From: an uncultured Pelagibacteraceae bacterium
GTDB lineage: Bacteria; Pseudomonadota; Alphaproteobacteria; Pelagibacterales; Pelagibacteraceae
NCBI GenBank assembly: GCA_902584225.1
Contig: CACHYX010000008.1
Location: 1 to 36,047, forward strand
DNA: 36,047 nt
Reading direction: 5' to 3'
The translations under genes and the position numbers were made by a program. Below the pieces are notes generated by a model. It had not been told where the DNA came from. It worked only from the letters and a program-made list of their open reading frames with translations, and made no database searches. Shown piece by piece: positions 24,239 to 33,777 of this stretch. The number at the start of each line of letters is the position of its first letter. Position 1 is the first letter of the stretch.

Positions 24239-25274
24239 GAAGCTTATTGTTTTAGTTTTCTGTTTTTCTATTTTTTCAAATTTAAATTCTATGGATAACA
24301 AACCGTATCATCATTTACCTGATAATACCTTTAGAAACCCAGAAGGTTCTCCTGTGAGAGACGATAAAATTAAATGGTCTTACTCTACTTTTAACAAAGA
24401 GAAGAAAAAATTAGACATGACAATTCCAGGTGATCATGTTTTGAAAAAAGAAGATGTTTTAAAAGATTTAGCCTCAAAACAAAATGGTAATTATATTGGT
24501 TGGATTGGCCATGCAACCTTTTTAATTAAACTTGGTGAAACAACTATTATAACAGACCCTGTTTTTTCAAAAAATGCAGGACCACTCATTTTTGGACCTA
24601 AAAGATATGTTGAACCAGCTTTAAGCTTAAGTGAAATTCCAAAAATTAATTTATTTTTGCTGACACATAATCACTATGATCATCAAGACATAGGTACAAT
24701 TAGAAAATTTCCCTACAAGGATGCTAAGGTAATTGCTCCCCTTAGGCTTGGAAAATATTTTACAAAAAACAATTTTAAAAACGTAAACGAACTTGATTGG
24801 TACCAAACAATTGAAAAAAATAATTTAAAGATAACCATGCTTCCTGCAGTTCATTGGTCAAAAAGAAGTTTAACAGATACTAATAAAACTCTTTGGGGAA
24901 GTTATTTAATTGAATATAAAGGAAAAAAAATTTTGTTTGCGTGCGATACAGGCTATGGAGAAATTTACAAAGAATTAGGAAAAAAGTTCGGACCTATTGA
25001 TCTCACTATTATAAATATCGGTGCCTATAATTTTAAACCCATGTTTGATAAGTCTATTTATCACACAAATCCTGAGGAAGCATTGCAGATAGCTAAAGAC
25101 TTAAATAGCAAAAGAGTTATTGGAATGCATTGGGGAACTTTTGTATTGTCATTGGAACCTATAATGGAGCCTCCAAAAAGATTTTTAGATAATGCAAAAA
25201 AATATGGTTTTAAAAGAGAAGAAGCTATTATTTTTAAGATCGGTGAGTTCAAAAATTTAGATGATATTTTATAA
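24231..25274 (+). CDS. Exported MBL-fold hydrolase, NAPE-PLD/UlaG-like
   Basis: This 347-residue metallo-beta-lactamase-fold protein has a signal-peptide-like start (KKLIVLVFCFSIFSNLNS). Its metal motif is THNHYDHQD (145-153: His146, His148, Asp150, His151), followed by GHATFLIKLGETTIITDPVF upstream of it and MLPAVHWSKR, FACDTGYG and MHWGTF towards the end. These match the N-acyl-phosphatidylethanolamine phospholipase D-like group. A role in periplasmic phospholipid or acyl-ester hydrolysis is inferred from family and export. It overlaps purK, so it is probably transcribed with the purine genes, without an evident functional link. Confidence 0.85.
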   Translation: MTKKLIVLVFCFSIFSNLNSMDNKPYHHLPDNTFRNPEGSPVRDDKIKWSYSTFNKEKKKLDMTIPGDHVLKKEDVLKDLASKQNGNYIGWIGHATFLIKLGETTIITDPVFSKNAGPLIFGPKRYVEPALSLSEIPKINLFLLTHNHYDHQDIGTIRKFPYKDAKVIAPLRLGKYFTKNNFKNVNELDWYQTIEKNNLKITMLPAVHWSKRSLTDTNKTLWGSYLIEYKGKKILFACDTGYGEIYKELGKKFGPIDLTIINIGAYNFKPMFDKSIYHTNPEEALQIAKDLNSKRVIGMHWGTFVLSLEPIMEPPKRFLDNAKKYGFKREEAIIFKIGEFKNLDDIL

Positions 25275-25280
25275 GTTCCA

Positions 25281-25736
25281 ATGAGAGCAGTTGAAAACAA
25301 TTTTGATGATTTGAAAGTAAATGAACTTTTAAAAAAACACTTTATTGAATTAAGATCTGTCTCTCCAGCTGGTAGTACACATGTCCTCGATATAGATGGA
25401 CTCAAAGATAACACAATTAAATTCTGGAGCATTTGGGATAAAGAAGACCTCATTGGTTGCGGGGCAATAAAGATCCTCTCTCAAAATCATGGTGAGTTCA
25501 AATCTATAAGAGTACATGATAAATTTAGAGAAAAAGGATATGGTAAAAAAATTATCTCGATTTTAATATTAAAATCTAAGGATATTGGTTTAAAAAATAT
25601 TTTTATTGAAACTGGATCAGGTAAATTTTTTGAACCTGCAAGAAAATTATTTAAATCTTGCGGGTTTGAGGAATGTGAACCATTTGGACATTATAAGAAT
25701 GATCCAAATTCTTGTTATATGAAAATAAAAGTTTAA
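25281..25736 (+). CDS. GNAT-family N-acetyltransferase
   Basis: The 151-residue protein has the GNAT acetyl-CoA loop REKGYGKK (83-90) after the SIRVHDKFR strand, and the closing FEPARKLFKSCGFEECEPFGHY. The acceptor is unknown; the layout resembles small ElaA/PhnO-like acetyltransferases. It follows the MBL gene by six bases and converges on the lipoprotein gene. Confidence 0.87.
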   Translation: MRAVENNFDDLKVNELLKKHFIELRSVSPAGSTHVLDIDGLKDNTIKFWSIWDKEDLIGCGAIKILSQNHGEFKSIRVHDKFREKGYGKKIISILILKSKDIGLKNIFIETGSGKFFEPARKLFKSCGFEECEPFGHYKNDPNSCYMKIKV

Positions 25737-25739
25737 TTA

Positions 25740-25949
25740 TTATTTTTTAAATCTTTTTTTAATGTGGTCTGCTGGATATTCTCCAGTAGCCTTTTTAACT
25801 GACTCATTTACAGAGTATGAAAGTGCAGATTGAACTATGTTTCCCGAGGTGCCTAATGTAACTGTTGGACCAATTAACGATGCCGTAGACTGGTAACAGC
25901 CAGTAAGTACTAAAAACGATGCAATTAATATTAATGTTTTTTTAAACAT
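25740..25949 (-). CDS. Small lipoprotein
   Basis: This 69-residue protein has a lipoprotein signal peptide with lipobox LTGC and lipidated Cys18. The mature part is about 52 residues: a Ser/Thr/Gly-rich segment, then a basic tail (HIKKRFKK). No family was recognised. It is a single gene between the convergent GNAT gene and the methyltransferase-like gene; the 110 bases before it contain no clear signal. Confidence 0.72.
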   Translation of the reverse strand: MFKKTLILIASFLVLTGCYQSTASLIGPTVTLGTSGNIVQSALSYSVNESVKKATGEYPADHIKKRFKK

Positions 25950-26059
25950 TGCATCTCTTACAATTTATGAAAATTTTTACAACAAATAAAAATTTGAATT
26001 GGTGATCAATTTGAGTACCAAAATAAATTTTAATTACTAACAGTGGTTGAAAAAATTTG

Positions 26060-27169
26060 TTATTTTTTCTCTATTACGAATAATTCGTTTTTAAAGTGTA
26101 ATCCTTTATATTTATTTACAATGTTTTGAACGACTTTTTGATAATTCTTATGTTTTTCTGCCTTCATTATTTGTTCATCCGATATTTGATTAACGTAAAC
26201 TGCGGCATTCCATGCAGAAAATATTAATGAAGTTGCTATTCCACCACTAATTTCATTTGGGAGTGCTCTTAAAACATAACTTATTTTTTTAACTTTATGA
26301 AATTTTAATGTTTTTAAGAAAGATTTATCTGTATTTGACTTAATGTATTTTTCGATAGAGGAATACAAATACGGAAATGGATTCTCTTTGGGCCATATTT
26401 TTTTAACTATCTTATTTGCTGGATCTCCACCACATGCATGTACTACAACAAGCTTTCCTTTCTTTGATAAGGATTTGATCATAGGTTCAATTACATATTT
26501 TACTTTTTTTTCAGCAGTAACTCTTGATCTATAGGGTTGAGATGCAATAATTAAGTCATAATCTGTTTTTCCGTTATTTTTTTTTGGTATTACATCTTGT
26601 AGGACAAATTCTTGATCTTTTCTAAAAATAACAATTACAGATGGTTCTTTGTAAGTTGACGTTCCTGTTTTTGGATTTGTTTCTACCTGCCACTTTTTTG
26701 CTAAAAATTCTTGATTAAGCTTTCTTAATTGATTTGAAAAATCTAAAGAGGAATTTCCTTTTAGTTTTACAACTTTCCAATTCATTTTTTTTTGTTTTTT
26801 AAAATTTCTTGATTTTAAGGACGTTGACTCCACATAATTCAAATTTGAAATTACAAAAACAGTATTTTTATGCTCAGCAAATCTATCAGGAAGTTTTTCT
26901 AGACCTAGTCTTACATCTTCCATGCTGATTTCTTTTGTTGAAACAAGTAATGGTATATTAGGCATTTTTTGATGACACTGCCTCATTACACTCATTAAAA
27001 GAGACCCATCTCCCATTCCGGCATCAAAAATTTTTAAAGCAGGGTTTTTAGGTTTTAAATTTTGGACAATCGGTTTCAAAGCATCTGCAATTTTGTTTTT
27101 TTCGTTGGTAGTGGTTACAAAAAGAAGATATTTTTGTCTATTATCAAAAAATCTGAAATTTTTTTTCAT
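26060..27169 (-). CDS. SAM-dependent methyltransferase-like protein of unknown substrate
   Basis: The 369-residue protein has a motif-I-like strand and loop, KIFDAGMGDGSLLMSV (46-61), and a second typical segment, KKGKLVVVHACGGDPANK (about 236-253), as found after the SAM site. YDLIIASQPYRSRV (about 204-217) resembles an N/D-PPY-like catalytic loop with QPY. The lengthy C-terminal part is not recognised. It is divergent from formate-THF ligase across 95 bases and may share control with it. Family membership is likely, substrate unknown. Confidence 0.65.
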   Translation of the reverse strand: MKKNFRFFDNRQKYLLFVTTTNEKNKIADALKPIVQNLKPKNPALKIFDAGMGDGSLLMSVMRQCHQKMPNIPLLVSTKEISMEDVRLGLEKLPDRFAEHKNTVFVISNLNYVESTSLKSRNFKKQKKMNWKVVKLKGNSSLDFSNQLRKLNQEFLAKKWQVETNPKTGTSTYKEPSVIVIFRKDQEFVLQDVIPKKNNGKTDYDLIIASQPYRSRVTAEKKVKYVIEPMIKSLSKKGKLVVVHACGGDPANKIVKKIWPKENPFPYLYSSIEKYIKSNTDKSFLKTLKFHKVKKISYVLRALPNEISGGIATSLIFSAWNAAVYVNQISDEQIMKAEKHKNYQKVVQNIVNKYKGLHFKNELFVIEKK

Positions 27170-27264
27170 GGTTCAAGATATGAATTAAATAATTAAATGT
27201 CCATTGTAATTTATTTCTTTCAAAGTGAATAAATAAAGTATAAATACGCAGAAAAACGACCTAA

Positions 27265-28953
27265 ATGAAAAAATTTAAATCTGACATAGAAATAGCTAGA
27301 GGTTGCAAGCTCAAACCAATTTCCAAAATTTTAAAAAAAATTAATGTACCTGATAACCCAAGTGCTTTTAGTCCAATGGGAAGGCATATAGCAAAAATAA
27401 ATTTTGATTTTTTAAATAAATTAAAGAAGAAAAAGGATGGTTATCTTATACTTGTTACAGCCATTACTCCGACACCAGCCGGGGAAGGCAAAACGACTAC
27501 TTCTGTTGGTTTAAATGATGGTCTAAATAAAATTGGAAAAAAATCTATTGTTTGTCTTAGGGAACCCAGTCTTGGACCTTCATTTGGTATGAAAGGTGGG
27601 GCAGCAGGTGGTGGGTATGCTCAAGTTGTTCCTATGGAACAGATAAATCTTCATTTCACTGGAGACTTTCATGCGATTACATCAGCACACAATTTGTTAT
27701 CTGCAATGATTGATAATCATATTTACTGGGGAAACAAACTTAATATTGATGAAAAAAAAATAGTTTGGAAGAGAGTAATGGATATGAATGATCGTGCACT
27801 TAGATTTATTGACATCAATACAAGTGGTGTTGCAAAAGATTTTAAAAGAATAGATGGCTTTGACATAACTGTTGCATCGGAAGTCATGGCTATTTTTTGT
27901 TTAGCTAAAGACTTAAATGATTTAGAAAAAAAAATTGGAAATATAACAATAGCTTACAATAAAGAAGGTCAGTCGATTTTTGCAAAAGATTTAAATGCTC
28001 AGGGACCAATGACTGTTCTTTTAAAAGAAGCAATAAGACCGAATGTTACTCAAAGTTTGGAACATAACCCAGCTATTATTCATGGAGGTCCATTTGCTAA
28101 TATTGCTCATGGCTGTAATTCTGTAATCGCTACAACAGCAGCTCTCAAGCTATCTGACTATGTTGTTACTGAAGCAGGGTTCGGTGCAGACCTTGGTGCT
28201 GAAAAATTTTTAGATATTAAATGTAGAAAGGCAGGATTAAAACCTAGCTGTGTTGTAATTGTTGCAACTATAAGAGCATTAAAGATGCACGGAGGTGTAG
28301 AAAAAGAAAATCTTAAAAAAGAAGACACCAACTCTTTAAAAAAAGGTTTAGTCAATTTAGAAAGACATATTTTAAATATTAAAAAATTTGGACTAGAACC
28401 AATCGTAGCGATTAACCATTTTGCTTTAGATACAAAAAAAGAGATAGATGTTGTTCTTAATTTTTGTAAGAATATGAATGTTCAGGTTAGTGAATGTAAA
28501 CACTGGGCAATGGGAGGAAAAGGCACAACTGACCTGGCTAAAAAGGTAGTCAAAACATGTAAAGATTCAAAAAAAAGTAATTTTAAATTATTGTATGAAG
28601 ATAATTTAAATCTTTGGGATAAAATTGAAAAAATCGTTAAAGAAATTTATAGAGGTAATGGAATTACTGCAAATGAAGACGTAAAAGAACAACTAAAAGT
28701 TTTTGAGAATAACGGCTACAAGAGTTTACCTGTTTGTATAGCTAAAACCCAATATAGTTTTTCAACAGATCCAAAGTTAAAAGGAGCTCCATCAAATCAT
28801 GAAATTCCAATAAGAGAAGTGAGATTATCATCTGGAGCTGAATTTATTGTAGTTGTTTGCGGATCAATTATGACTATGCCTGGTCTACCCAGAGTTCCTG
28901 CAGCTAATAATATTAAGTTAAATAAAAAAGGTGATGTTGAAGGACTATTTTAA
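27265..28953 (+). CDS. fhs: Formate--tetrahydrofolate ligase
   Basis: The 562-residue enzyme is full length. It has the P-loop [11 protein letters not shown] (68-78), [22 protein letters not shown], and [11 protein letters not shown], and closes with [13 protein letters not shown]. It makes 10-formyl-THF from formate, ATP and THF, or runs in reverse to release formate with ATP gain during C1 oxidation. With the N-methyl dehydrogenase, demethylase and MTHFR-like proteins it completes a THF-linked C1 route. Its stop is one base from the end of the convergent gpsA gene. Confidence 0.97.
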   Translation: MKKFKSDIEIARGCKLKPISKILKKINVPDNPSAFSPMGRHIAKINFDFLNKLKKKKDGYLILVTAITPTPAGEGKTTTSVGLNDGLNKIGKKSIVCLREPSLGPSFGMKGGAAGGGYAQVVPMEQINLHFTGDFHAITSAHNLLSAMIDNHIYWGNKLNIDEKKIVWKRVMDMNDRALRFIDINTSGVAKDFKRIDGFDITVASEVMAIFCLAKDLNDLEKKIGNITIAYNKEGQSIFAKDLNAQGPMTVLLKEAIRPNVTQSLEHNPAIIHGGPFANIAHGCNSVIATTAALKLSDYVVTEAGFGADLGAEKFLDIKCRKAGLKPSCVVIVATIRALKMHGGVEKENLKKEDTNSLKKGLVNLERHILNIKKFGLEPIVAINHFALDTKKEIDVVLNFCKNMNVQVSECKHWAMGGKGTTDLAKKVVKTCKDSKKSNFKLLYEDNLNLWDKIEKIVKEIYRGNGITANEDVKEQLKVFENNGYKSLPVCIAKTQYSFSTDPKLKGAPSNHEIPIREVRLSSGAEFIVVVCGSIMTMPGLPRVPAANNIKLNKKGDVEGLF

Positions 28954-28954
28954 T

Positions 28955-29971
28955 TTACCAATTAATACTTAATTTCTTATTATTGCATATAGTCTCAAGT
29001 ATGTTGAACATTAAAGGAAATTCATTTTTTTTAAGTTCCTTTAAAAGAACTGGACCAATTTCAAGTGCTAACTGGGCGCCTTCAACAGTAATATCTTTCA
29101 TAAATTTTTCTTTAGCTACTTTATATAAAGTTCCTTGTCCTAAATATTTCCCCATTTGGCTATTTCTCCCTCCTATTGCACTTACATATAAATCTCCCAA
29201 ACCTGCAAGCCCATAAACTGTTGTTTCATTACCGCCAAAGTATTTGACAAATTTTACCATCTCAGAAATTGAGCGATGAATTAAAGATGCTGAGGTATTC
29301 AAAAAGTATTTTGATTTTATGCTCTCGGGTGCACTAGGGTTACTCAGACCTTCAGAGGCACCAATTAACATAGAATAGACATTTTTAATTGCACCACAAA
29401 ATTCTACTCCTTTTATATCTTCTGATGTCTCTGTCGAATAATATTCAGTTGTTATGATTTTCTGTATTAATTTTGCTGTATCTTTTATTTCACTGGCAAT
29501 TACTGTCCCTGTTCTCATTTTATTTGCTAATCCAGCTGCAAGACAAGGTCCTTTTATTGCTGATACTACGACATCATCAAAACCATTTTTTTTAAGTTCA
29601 TTTTTAATTTTGGAAGAAATGGTTATTAATTTTCCTTTCTCGATACTCAAACCCTTAGTTAATAAAACTATATTAAGTTTTTTATTTCCCATTTGAGAAA
29701 TTTGATCAATAAACCAATCAACCCCAAGAGAGCTCACAGCGCATACAATCAAGTCAGAATCTGAATGATCCTTAATTCCTTCAAATTTTTCAATTTTGAG
29801 TTTCTTTGGTAAAGTGACTTTCAATGCTGGATGTTGTGATTTTGAAATTTCGTCAATTAAATTATTTTCAAGGTGTGTCCCAATTAGGGTTACGTCATTC
29901 CCATTTTCAATACAAGGAATAGTAAAAGCTGATCCCATCGCACCGGCTCCAATTATAATAATTTTAGTCAT
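28955..29971 (-). CDS. gpsA: Glycerol-3-phosphate dehydrogenase [NAD(P)+]
   Basis: The 338-residue protein has the Rossmann loop IGAGAMGSA (7-15), a SAIKGPCLAAG segment with a catalytic-type lysine, FCGAIKNVYSM with the second conserved lysine, and GLAGLGDLYVSAIGGRNSQMG, matching the GpsA substrate region GLGDL...RN. It reduces dihydroxyacetone phosphate to sn-glycerol 3-phosphate for phospholipid synthesis. The sequence is somewhat divergent from textbook GpsA (GTHLENNLID in place of the usual binding-loop wording), so a paralogue with another hydroxy-acid substrate is possible. Confidence 0.85.
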   Translation of the reverse strand: MTKIIIIGAGAMGSAFTIPCIENGNDVTLIGTHLENNLIDEISKSQHPALKVTLPKKLKIEKFEGIKDHSDSDLIVCAVSSLGVDWFIDQISQMGNKKLNIVLLTKGLSIEKGKLITISSKIKNELKKNGFDDVVVSAIKGPCLAAGLANKMRTGTVIASEIKDTAKLIQKIITTEYYSTETSEDIKGVEFCGAIKNVYSMLIGASEGLSNPSAPESIKSKYFLNTSASLIHRSISEMVKFVKYFGGNETTVYGLAGLGDLYVSAIGGRNSQMGKYLGQGTLYKVAKEKFMKDITVEGAQLALEIGPVLLKELKKNEFPLMFNILETICNNKKLSINW

Positions 29972-30050
29972 ATACGATAATCTCTATGCACTAATTATTT
30001 GATTTAGTCTAGCCTTAGAGTTACCTTATAATTTCTTATTATTTAAACAA

Positions 30051-31187
30051 ATGCATAAAAACCTATACCTAAATCAAAAATTTACAAAGTTTATTAATAA
30101 TGAAAATTTTGAATTTGATCGTTCAAAAATATTAAAAATCTTAAATAGTGATTTATTAGAAGATGCCTATAAAACGATTTCAAAATGGCAAAAATATCAA
30201 CCTACACCTTTAGAAAATTTAAACAAACTTTCTAATGAATTAAAATTAAAAAATATATTTTATAAAGATGAGTCAAAGAGATTTGGTCTAAAATCTTTTA
30301 AAGCCCTAGGTGGTGCTTATGCTGTGGAAAAAATAACTAAAGGAAAAAAAAACGTTATTGTTTCAACAGCTACAGCAGGAAATCATGGAAAATCAGTCGC
30401 TTGGGGAGCGAAAAATTTAGGACTAAATTGTAAAATTTTTATTAGTGAGAATGTAAGCGAAACAAGAGCTGAAGAAATGAGGAATTTGAATGCTGAAGTA
30501 GTCAGAGTTAAAGGAAATTACGAAGATTCCCTTAATTTTTGTAAGGAAGAGTCAAAAAAAAATAATTGGGAAATTATTCAAGATGTAGCGTGGCCAGATT
30601 ATGAGCTTGTTCCAAAACTAACAATGGCTGGATATTCAACAATAATTAAAGAAATTTCAGTTCAAACTAATGAATATATCACACATATTTTTTTACAGGC
30701 TGGTGTCGGTGGTATGGCGGCAGGTTTAGTAGCTGGTGTTGCTAATTATTTCAAAAAGATACCAAAAATTATTATTGTTGAACCTGAAAATGCAAATTGT
30801 GTAATGCAAAGTATTGAAAATAATACTCCTACAAGGGTAGATATTAAGAAAGAAAGTATAATGGGTGGAATGTCTTGTGGAGAAGTATCATTAGTCCCAT
30901 GGCAAATATTAAAAAATTCTGTAAACAACTGTGTCAGTGTTTCAGATAAATTCATCTCACAGACTGTAGCAATGTTAGCAGATAAAATAGTATGTGATAT
31001 TTCAATAGAGGGAGGTGAATGTTCAACACCTGGGATCACAAGTTTAATTTCATGTTGTAATAATGATGAAACAAAGGGTGCTCTAGAAATAAATGAAAAT
31101 TCAAATATATTATTGATAGGTTGTGAAGGATCTGCGGATATAGAACTTTACCAGAAGTTATTAAGTGAAGGAAAAAAATTGATTTAA
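30051..31187 (+). CDS. Diaminopropionate ammonia-lyase-like PLP enzyme
   Basis: The 378-residue fold-type II PLP protein has PTPLENLNKL (51-60), KDESKRFGLKSFKALGGAYA (72-91) with Lys84 as the PLP lysine, STATAGNHGKSVAWGAK (the phosphate/Asn loop) and AGVGGMAAGLVAG as the glycine-rich phosphate cup. The RFGL-x-SFKALGGAYA and C-terminal EGGECSTPG patterns fit DpaL/YgeX, which splits 2,3-diaminopropionate to pyruvate and ammonia. Threonine/serine dehydratase activity is the main alternative. A conserved unknown protein follows after four bases. It is divergent from gpsA. Confidence 0.82.
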   Translation: MHKNLYLNQKFTKFINNENFEFDRSKILKILNSDLLEDAYKTISKWQKYQPTPLENLNKLSNELKLKNIFYKDESKRFGLKSFKALGGAYAVEKITKGKKNVIVSTATAGNHGKSVAWGAKNLGLNCKIFISENVSETRAEEMRNLNAEVVRVKGNYEDSLNFCKEESKKNNWEIIQDVAWPDYELVPKLTMAGYSTIIKEISVQTNEYITHIFLQAGVGGMAAGLVAGVANYFKKIPKIIIVEPENANCVMQSIENNTPTRVDIKKESIMGGMSCGEVSLVPWQILKNSVNNCVSVSDKFISQTVAMLADKIVCDISIEGGECSTPGITSLISCCNNDETKGALEINENSNILLIGCEGSADIELYQKLLSEGKKLI

Positions 31188-31191
31188 TTGT

Positions 31192-31638
31192 ATGAAAAAA
31201 TTAAGCGACACAGAAATTTATAGATTATTTAAACCGGAACTTTCTCCAAAAAAAATGCTTGAGTTGGGAGTTTTTGGTGGATCTTACTTTGGAAATAACA
31301 TTAAAGAGTATCCAGAAAGTTGGTTTGTAAAAGCTAAACTAAGTAAGACTTTTGATGTTAATATAAATAGATTTAAGGTGAAAGCTGGACTTTCTAGAGA
31401 ACACTGGATTGAGAAAGGATGGATATTTAAGGAAGATCCATTAGGTTGGTTCCAATGGTATTGTAGATTCTCAATGGGTAGAAGAATACCAAAGGTAGAC
31501 CTAACTCAAATTAAAAGATGGAAAAATTTTCGAAGGCATGTAACCGCTATTGAAAAAAATTGTGAAAAAGGAAATTTGACGTGCAGAAGAAGACAAAGGC
31601 AAGCTATTTTACAATGGGCATATGATCCTCACATTTAA
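31192..31638 (+). CDS. Conserved-looking protein of unknown function, Trp/Arg-rich
   Basis: The 148-residue protein is rich in Trp, Arg and Lys. Its most striking part is GWFQWYCRFSMGRRIPKVDLTQIKRW (about 83-108), then FRRHVTAIEKNC and CRRRQRQAILQWA. No signal peptide or helix bundle is apparent. The WQWYCR..MGRR core is one I have seen only in uncharacterised proteins, so no function is assigned. It lies four bases after the diaminopropionate lyase-like gene. Its stop overlaps the end of the convergent YjbQ gene. Confidence 0.72.
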   Translation: MKKLSDTEIYRLFKPELSPKKMLELGVFGGSYFGNNIKEYPESWFVKAKLSKTFDVNINRFKVKAGLSREHWIEKGWIFKEDPLGWFQWYCRFSMGRRIPKVDLTQIKRWKNFRRHVTAIEKNCEKGNLTCRRRQRQAILQWAYDPHI

Positions 31639-32054
31639 TCGCCAATAAAGTGATGAATAATTTTTCTTACTTGACTTTCAATTCTATGTTCAAACAAATA
31701 AATTCCTTGCCAGGTGCCTAATAATAATTCTTTTTTTTTTACACTTAAAGAAATTTGATTATTTGTTAGAGCAGATTTAATGTGCGCTGGCATATCATCT
31801 TTTCCTTCTGATTTGTGAATATAGGATTTTTCGTCCATAGGAACTAGTTTATCAAAATAATTTATTAAATCTGTTTGTACATCAGGATCAGCATTTTCTT
31901 GAACAATCAAAGAAGCACTCGTGTGTTGAATGCTTAAATTTAAAATACCATCATTAAAAGAATTATCTTTTATCCAGCTTATTGTTCGATCTGTAAAATT
32001 GTATAATTTCTGTCCGTTTGTTTTTAATCTTAATTCAAAGAACTTTTGCTTCAT
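31635..32054 (-). CDS. YjbQ/UPF0047 family protein
   Basis: All family motifs are present in 139 residues: IQHTSASLIVQENADPDV (42-59), HKSEGKDDMPAHIK (80-93), LLGTWQGIYLFEHR (111-124). The conserved histidines and acidic residues form a metal-binding pocket. YjbQ-type proteins can carry weak thiamin-phosphate synthase activity, but their physiological role is unsettled. It overlaps the cupin-like gene by four bases and is the last gene of the aconitase-to-YjbQ minus-strand run. Confidence 0.92.
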   Translation of the reverse strand: MKQKFFELRLKTNGQKLYNFTDRTISWIKDNSFNDGILNLSIQHTSASLIVQENADPDVQTDLINYFDKLVPMDEKSYIHKSEGKDDMPAHIKSALTNNQISLSVKKKELLLGTWQGIYLFEHRIESQVRKIIHHFIGD

Positions 32055-32479
32055 TTTTTAGTTTTAAAATCGATACCATATTCTGATCTAGGTCCTTTCC
32101 TTAATCCATATGGTCCTGCTATAAATATTGTAAGAGGTTTTGTGCCAGGTTTAATATCGATCCTATGATGTGTATTTGCAGATCTAAAACCAATATATCC
32201 TGCTGGTCTCCAGAATCTCCCAGATTTTAAAGTTTCAAAGTATCCATCTCTCAATATTATGGTCATAAATGGAAACGGATGATTATGGACGCCTTCCCCA
32301 TGATCATCGTCTAGCATTTCATGTATTAAAATATTAAAAGGAAACCATTTAGGTCTATGTCTAAAAATTAAATAATATCTATTCATCCAAGGTTTAGCTT
32401 TATCATATTGAGGATGTGAAGGTCCCCTATCTAAAACAATTTTTTTTCTACCTAGCTTTTCAAGAAGTTTAAGAAACAT
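32051..32479 (-). CDS. Cupin-like protein
   Basis: The 142-residue protein has a cupin-like metal pattern: DDDHGEGVHNHPFPFMTIILRDGYFE (57-82) with His65 and His67, and a second motif PAGYIGFRSANTHHRID (92-108) with His104/His105. This fits a single-domain cupin binding a metal through two or more histidines. Substrate unknown. It overlaps the BamB-like gene by one base upstream and the YjbQ gene by four bases downstream, so it is translationally tied to both. Confidence 0.7.
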   Translation of the reverse strand: MFLKLLEKLGRKKIVLDRGPSHPQYDKAKPWMNRYYLIFRHRPKWFPFNILIHEMLDDDHGEGVHNHPFPFMTIILRDGYFETLKSGRFWRPAGYIGFRSANTHHRIDIKPGTKPLTIFIAGPYGLRKGPRSEYGIDFKTKK

Positions 32480-33777
32480 TAGTTTAATCTAATGATCGAA
32501 TTATCTTTTGCAATATATAAACTTTTGTTAAAATATATAGGTCTCTGTAATTTATTATTGTCTAATTTCAGCATTTTTTCAATTTTACCCTCTTTGAAAT
32601 TTATAACTAAAATTCTTCCATTAATTGTTGAGAGATAAATGTTAAATTTACCCACTAAAAAACCTGTAGGCTGATAATTTTTCTTTCTTTTTTCTTTAAT
32701 ATTTTTAAACAGATCGTTAATTCTTATAATTTGACCTGTCTCTTTATTCAAAATTATTAGTAAACCTTTATCTGAAATTGTAACAAGATAATCACCAATC
32801 AATGCTGGTCTTAATTCTGAGTTCAGATCTTGTTTCCAATTAATTACACCAGTTAATAAATCAATTGAAAAAAATTGGTTATTGTTATTTGAAACAAAAA
32901 TTGAGTCACTATCAGAGACTATGTCTGATAATTTAAGGAAAAAAGTATTACCAAAAAGTACATTTGATTGAGTTGGAGTTTGCCAAATTATTTTTCCGTT
33001 GGAAATATTTACTGCTGTAACATCTCCTATTGAATTACTAAAATAAGCTTTTTCATCCTTTAAAATTAATGATTGTTTTTTTTGAGATCTTAAAAGAGAT
33101 TTCTGAGTTTTCACAGACCATATAAGTTCTCCTGTTTCTAGAGAAAAACATCTCAACTGATTTTCCATATCTATTACTAAAGCTTTGTTTTCAAAAATTT
33201 TAATTTGAGAGTTAAATGATGAGGAGTGTTTTTTTTTCCATCTGAGTTCACCTGTATTCTTATTAATAACATAATAATTTGCTATACTGTCTGCAACAAA
33301 CAGATCTTCTCCACTTTTCCCAAGAAATAAAATCGGTTGTAATTTCCTATCTTGTTTTGAGTAGTGATTTTGCTTCCAAACAATATTTGAATTGTTATCG
33401 AATTTAATTATTGATCCATTGCTGTCAAAGTAAAATAAGTGATTTTTATCTATCAATATTTCAGGCTCATAATTTGAGAATGACGTAATGGTTCTAAAAT
33501 TATATTTAGACATCTTATCAAGATTTGCATCAAAATTTATGAAGCCGTCATTATTCAGTTGTTGATTGGTATCTACTTTTAAATTCTTTGGAAGTGAGAT
33601 CTTAAAATTCTGATTAAATTCTCTCAAGGATTGTTTTTCTTTGTTTAATAAGACTGTTGTTGAGTTTTTATCAACCAGAATTTTTTTTTCTTTAGTCCAA
33701 AATTTTGAGTTAGGGTTTAATGAACAATCAATAAGAAATAAAAATATAATTAAATAAAAATATATTTTAATCACCAA
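32479..33777 (-). CDS. BamB-like outer-membrane assembly lipoprotein (beta-propeller)
   Basis: The 432-residue protein starts with a lipoprotein signal (FYLIIFLFLIDC, lipidated Cys18). It then has repeated PQQ-like propeller blades with the tell-tale W motif: SNIVWKQN, TGELRWKKKH, TGELIWSVKT, NGKIIWQTPT and TGVINWKQDL. This is the BamB layout: an outer-membrane lipoprotein of the Bam complex inserting beta-barrel proteins. A YfgM-like gene overlaps it by 11 bases, as in many proteobacteria, though the Der/EngA GTPase gene often found next is absent here. Confidence 0.85.
   Translation of the reverse strand: MVIKIYFYLIIFLFLIDCSLNPNSKFWTKEKKILVDKNSTTVLLNKEKQSLREFNQNFKISLPKNLKVDTNQQLNNDGFINFDANLDKMSKYNFRTITSFSNYEPEILIDKNHLFYFDSNGSIIKFDNNSNIVWKQNHYSKQDRKLQPILFLGKSGEDLFVADSIANYYVINKNTGELRWKKKHSSSFNSQIKIFENKALVIDMENQLRCFSLETGELIWSVKTQKSLLRSQKKQSLILKDEKAYFSNSIGDVTAVNISNGKIIWQTPTQSNVLFGNTFFLKLSDIVSDSDSIFVSNNNNQFFSIDLLTGVINWKQDLNSELRPALIGDYLVTISDKGLLIILNKETGQIIRINDLFKNIKEKRKKNYQPTGFLVGKFNIYLSTINGRILVINFKEGKIEKMLKLDNNKLQRPIYFNKSLYIAKDNSIIRLN

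Noticed and set aside
25061-25453. Minus-strand 130-codon frame opposite the MBL and GNAT genes
   Set aside because: It spans two well-supported plus-strand genes and its translation has no recognisable features.
25950-26059. Possible small RNA or tRNA between the lipoprotein and the methyltransferase-like gene
   Set aside because: No cloverleaf, conserved box or strong hairpin is visible in this AT-rich gap.
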